Assembly (NCBI RefSeq): GCF_000585395.1
Contig: NZ_KK073875.1
Span: 1,330,407 to 1,394,406, forward strand
Source of the DNA: Saccharibacillus sacchari DSM 19268
GTDB lineage: Bacteria > Bacillota > Bacilli > Paenibacillales > Paenibacillaceae
Direction: 5' to 3'
Length of the DNA: 64,000 bases
Position numbers and translations under genes: made by a program
Shown: positions 61,711 to 64,000 of the stretch, in pieces
Numbering within the stretch: the first letter of the stretch is position 1
Layout of the letters: each line of letters begins with the position of its first letter
Notes under the pieces: model-generated
Told to the model about the DNA's origin: nothing
Databases searched by the model: none
What the model saw: only the letters and a program-made list of their open reading frames with translations

Positions 61711-63228
61711 TCAATACATCACGTCTTTCCAGCCTTGCACCGCTTCGCGCGCGATTGTCTTGTAATCGTCCGCCGTCCAGGCGCCCGCGCGGTTGTAGTA
61801 CCGTTCCTGAAGGATCGATCCGAGCACTTCCTGCCCCCAGTAACCGCCTCCGGCGGGCGAACCGTTGAACGGATTCGACAGCGTGTCGCCGTCCAGCTTG
61901 TATTGAATCAGCGAATTGTTCAGCTCGTTGTCGAATTGGACCGTATCGTCGACGTTGTACGGAATAAACTGAAAGTCTTCGACGATCGCCGCCCGCCCTT
62001 CTTTGCTGGTATTGAGCCACACGAGAAACTGCTGCGCCAACTCCTGCTCGAGCTTCGTCACTTTGGCGTTGATGGCGTAATACGAAGGTACGAACTCCGG
62101 CACGGAACGGTTGAACTTCTCGACCGTCAGGCCGTCGACTTGGATATCGCTTTGCTCCAGAGGCAGCTTGATCGGCAAGAACGTCAGCGTCGGCAAAATG
62201 TCCGTGTTCAGCTTGGCGATATTCGGATACACCCAGTTGCCTTGCTTGAGAAAAAGAGCTTTGCCGCTTGAAAACAATTGCACCGACACATCGTAACTAG
62301 CCGTCGTCGAGTTGATGTATGAAGGGCCGCGCTCCATAGGTCCGTCCGGTCCTGCGGCGTGCGTCGAGTACAGATCGAGCGTCCGCGCCAGCTTCGCAAG
62401 CGGCGCTTGCAGTTCGTCGACCTGTTCTTCCGTCGCGGTTCGGGCCGCCACGGCGCTGCCGAATACCGCGTTCAGCGCCATATTGCCCATATGGTCGCCG
62501 TACGTCCATTTTTCCGCGCCCGCTTCGGCGAACACGCCGGTCAACTGCGAGGTCAGCTCCGTTTTTTGCGCGACGAACGCGTAGGATCGGCCGTTCAGTT
62601 TAACGCTCGGTGCCGCTCCGGTCGCGATATAATCGCCGACCGCTTTCACCAGTGTCTCGAACTCGTCGTACGTGGCCGCTTTGAAATCGTTGAGGAACGG
62701 CTGCGTCTGATCGGCGCCGAACAAGTCGCGCACCATCCGCGTATCGACGATCAGCCCGTAGCCTTCGATATTGTACGGGATGCCGTAATTTTGCGTCCCG
62801 TCCACGCTGAGCCGTAGCGCTTCCGGCACGTCTTGTGCAAGCGCCTTCAATTCCGGGTCCGAAGCGTCGTTCAGATCGAGGATCGCGCCGCTTTCGGCCC
62901 ATTCCGTCACGCCGCCGATATTGGTGGAAAAAATAGCCGGGCGTCCGCCCGAATTCATTTCGGCCCGCAGCGTTTCGGCGCTGTCGGTCGTGCCGAGCGA
63001 GAACACTTTGACCGTCAAGCCGGTTTCCTGTTCGTAACGGTCGACGACTTTGTCCAACGCCTCCGCGTTTTCCGTTTTGCCGTTGAAGATATAAAAGTCG
63101 TAATCGGTCGGCGCTTTCGCTTCGCGGCTGCCGCAGCCCGAAAGCAGCGAAGCGCCGAGCGTCAATACAGCGGCGGCGACGGTCCATTTTTTGCCGGCGC
63201 GGTGCCGGTTTCGGCTGTTTACGTTCAT
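61711..63228 (-). CDS. Extracellular sugar-binding lipoprotein of the ABC transporter
   Basis: 505 residues, larger than the usual ~430. Lipoprotein signal WTVAAAVLTLGASLLSGCGS with lipobox L-S-G-C. The mature part has the cluster B fold (YDFYIFNGKTENAEALDKVV, YEQETGLTVKVFSLGTTDSA, PAIFSTNIGGVTEWAESG, YGIPYNIEGYGLIVDTRMV, LFLKQGNWVYPNI). It binds an oligosaccharide and delivers it to the MalF/MalG permeases. Start: AAAAAGGAG lies 7-8 nt before the ATG at 63228; an in-frame extension of 20 codons has no ribosome site. The upstream alpha-glucosidase gene suggests an alpha-glucoside such as isomaltose or trehalose-type sugar. Confidence 0.9.
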   Translation of the reverse strand: MNVNSRNRHRAGKKWTVAAAVLTLGASLLSGCGSREAKAPTDYDFYIFNGKTENAEALDKVVDRYEQETGLTVKVFSLGTTDSAETLRAEMNSGGRPAIFSTNIGGVTEWAESGAILDLNDASDPELKALAQDVPEALRLSVDGTQNYGIPYNIEGYGLIVDTRMVRDLFGADQTQPFLNDFKAATYDEFETLVKAVGDYIATGAAPSVKLNGRSYAFVAQKTELTSQLTGVFAEAGAEKWTYGDHMGNMALNAVFGSAVAARTATEEQVDELQAPLAKLARTLDLYSTHAAGPDGPMERGPSYINSTTASYDVSVQLFSSGKALFLKQGNWVYPNIAKLNTDILPTLTFLPIKLPLEQSDIQVDGLTVEKFNRSVPEFVPSYYAINAKVTKLEQELAQQFLVWLNTSKEGRAAIVEDFQFIPYNVDDTVQFDNELNNSLIQYKLDGDTLSNPFNGSPAGGGYWGQEVLGSILQERYYNRAGAWTADDYKTIAREAVQGWKDVMY

Positions 63229-63425
63229 GCCTATTCTCCTTTTTCCGGGCCGCCTGCTTCGAAAGCCGACGCCCGGATCTCGATTCATGCGAAGCCGCGA
63301 TAGTAATCCATCTGCTGTTGGTACGAAGCGGGAACGCAGGCGCGAGTCATATTCGGCGCACGCGTCCGGTTACGTCTGCCGCGTTCCGTTTCAAGATTTT
63401 CGCGCGTATACGATCTCGTAAGATT

Positions 63426-64000
63426 TTACGATTCGATCAGTACGACGGAGCGGTATGACGCAAGTCGCAGCGAAGCGTTCGGCGTCGATTCGGCTTCGCC
63501 GTTCGCGAACAGGATGCGGCGATCCGCCGACGCGCCGAAATCAAGCATCAGCTCGCCGCCGAAGTTGTTCAGCACCAGCAGCGTCTGCCCGTCCAAACGG
63601 CGCCGGTAAGCGATCAGGCCCGGATGTTCTTCATACGCCGGTTCGAAACTGCCGAACGCCAGAATATCGCCCCACAGACCGTTTTTTCGAAACGCGATCA
63701 GTTCTTTGTAAAACGTCCAGACCGATTCTTCGTCCGTTTGCGCCTGCTCCGCGTTCACGCTCGGATAATCGGGATGCAGCGGCATCCATGGCGTTCCCGT
63801 CGTGAATCCTGCGTTCGGTTCGGCGTTCCACGGGAACGGCGTGCGCGCATTGTCGCGGCCGTATTCGTTCAGCTCGCGCAGCATCTCTTCCGCCGAACGG
63901 CCTTGTTCCAATCCTTCATGCCATTGATTAAGCGCGGACACGTCGTAAAATTCGTCGATTCCGCCGCGGAATCCGTTGGTCATGCCCAGCTCTTGACCCT
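63426..64000 (-). CDS. GH13 alpha-glucosidase (oligo-1,6-glucosidase type), C-terminal part
   Basis: The gene enters from beyond the window; 191 codons of its 3' end are visible. QELGMTN, then the Y-x-D-V-S-A-L-N-x-W segment, RDNARTPFPWNAEPNAGFTT and PWMPLHPDYPSVNAEQAQTD match the C-terminal region of GH13_31 enzymes (oligo-1,6-glucosidase, alpha-glucosidase, trehalose-6-phosphate hydrolase), followed by the beta-sandwich domain ending YRSVVLIES. The acid/base and nucleophile lie outside the window. It precedes the binding protein by 197 bp on the same strand and probably hydrolyses the imported sugar. Confidence 0.88.
   Translation of the reverse strand, partial: GQELGMTNGFRGGIDEFYDVSALNQWHEGLEQGRSAEEMLRELNEYGRDNARTPFPWNAEPNAGFTTGTPWMPLHPDYPSVNAEQAQTDEESVWTFYKELIAFRKNGLWGDILAFGSFEPAYEEHPGLIAYRRRLDGQTLLVLNNFGGELMLDFGASADRRILFANGEAESTPNASLRLASYRSVVLIES

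Noticed and set aside
1-64000. CRISPR arrays, tRNA/rRNA genes, prophage modules, replication origin
   Set aside because: No regularly spaced direct repeats with unique spacers, no recognisable tRNA cloverleaf or rRNA stretches, no phage structural genes and no DnaA-box cluster were seen by eye; a tRNAscan or Infernal run would be needed to exclude small RNAs fully.

Overview
The window looks like chromosomal DNA of a moderately high-G+C, Gram-positive, spore-former-type member of the Bacillota, most likely Paenibacillaceae (Paenibacillus or Saccharibacillus). The grounds are strong AGGAGG-type ribosome sites with frequent GTG/TTG starts, C-terminal SLH cell-wall anchors, a CcpN / PEP-synthase-regulator pair, a petrobactin-type uptake operon behind a Fur box, a TcaA-like zinc-ribbon protein and a short holin-like type I toxin. 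The genus is inference. No rRNA, tRNA, CRISPR or prophage was seen.

Layout. 1-5.9 kb: truncated DNA-alkylation-repair gene, secreted rhamnogalacturonan lyase, DbpA-type RNA helicase. 6.0-6.35 kb: holin-like toxin facing a convergent antisense RNA. 6.4-13.3 kb: CPBP protease with PadR regulator, MEDS-domain kinase, tRNA-dihydrouridine synthase, GntR/ABC operon, lipoprotein. 13.4-19.4 kb: RlmD-type rRNA methyltransferase with a long charged N-terminus, small genes, SDR divergent from TetR, membrane protein. 19.44-20.53 kb: a gene-poor stretch packed with hairpins, holding a candidate small RNA. 20.5-30.5 kb: two SLH surface proteins with nearly identical C-termini, separated by an IS1182-type element inserted in a terminator. 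30.8-32.5 kb: ACT / PFL pair. 32.6-36.7 kb: Fur-boxed yclQNOP-like siderophore operon. 36.7-37.2 kb: two long foldback elements. 37.2-43 kb: TcaA-like protein between two small membrane-protein paralogues, then a three-gene operon. 43-47.3 kb: TetR/MFS efflux, FAD monooxygenase, Mn-type CDF exporter. 47.9-50.5 kb: gluconeogenesis cluster (ccpN, PEP-synthase regulator, glpX). 50.9-55.3 kb: zinc-ribbon membrane protein, chemoreceptor, amino-acid permease. 55.6-58.1 kb: AT-rich AbiE toxin-antitoxin pair beside a decayed hydrolase. 58.2-64 kb: Bcr/CflA exporter and a sugar ABC / alpha-glucosidase operon cut by the window end.

Most notable. Three promoters (both SLH genes and the small-RNA candidate) have the same architecture: two TTCTGAAC repeats at an exact 11-bp period, an 8-bp gap, then a -10 box with no proper -35. 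That is the usual design for an OmpR/PhoP-type response regulator. The RNA it would drive (about 125 nt) folds into three hairpins whose loops are all C/U-rich; the terminator loop matches an anti-Shine-Dalgarno sequence. Together this suggests an undescribed envelope regulon with its own sRNA arm. Also notable are a well-resolved type I toxin / antisense-RNA locus and a family of 120-175 bp foldback elements lying in 3' regions with constant orientation relative to the upstream gene.
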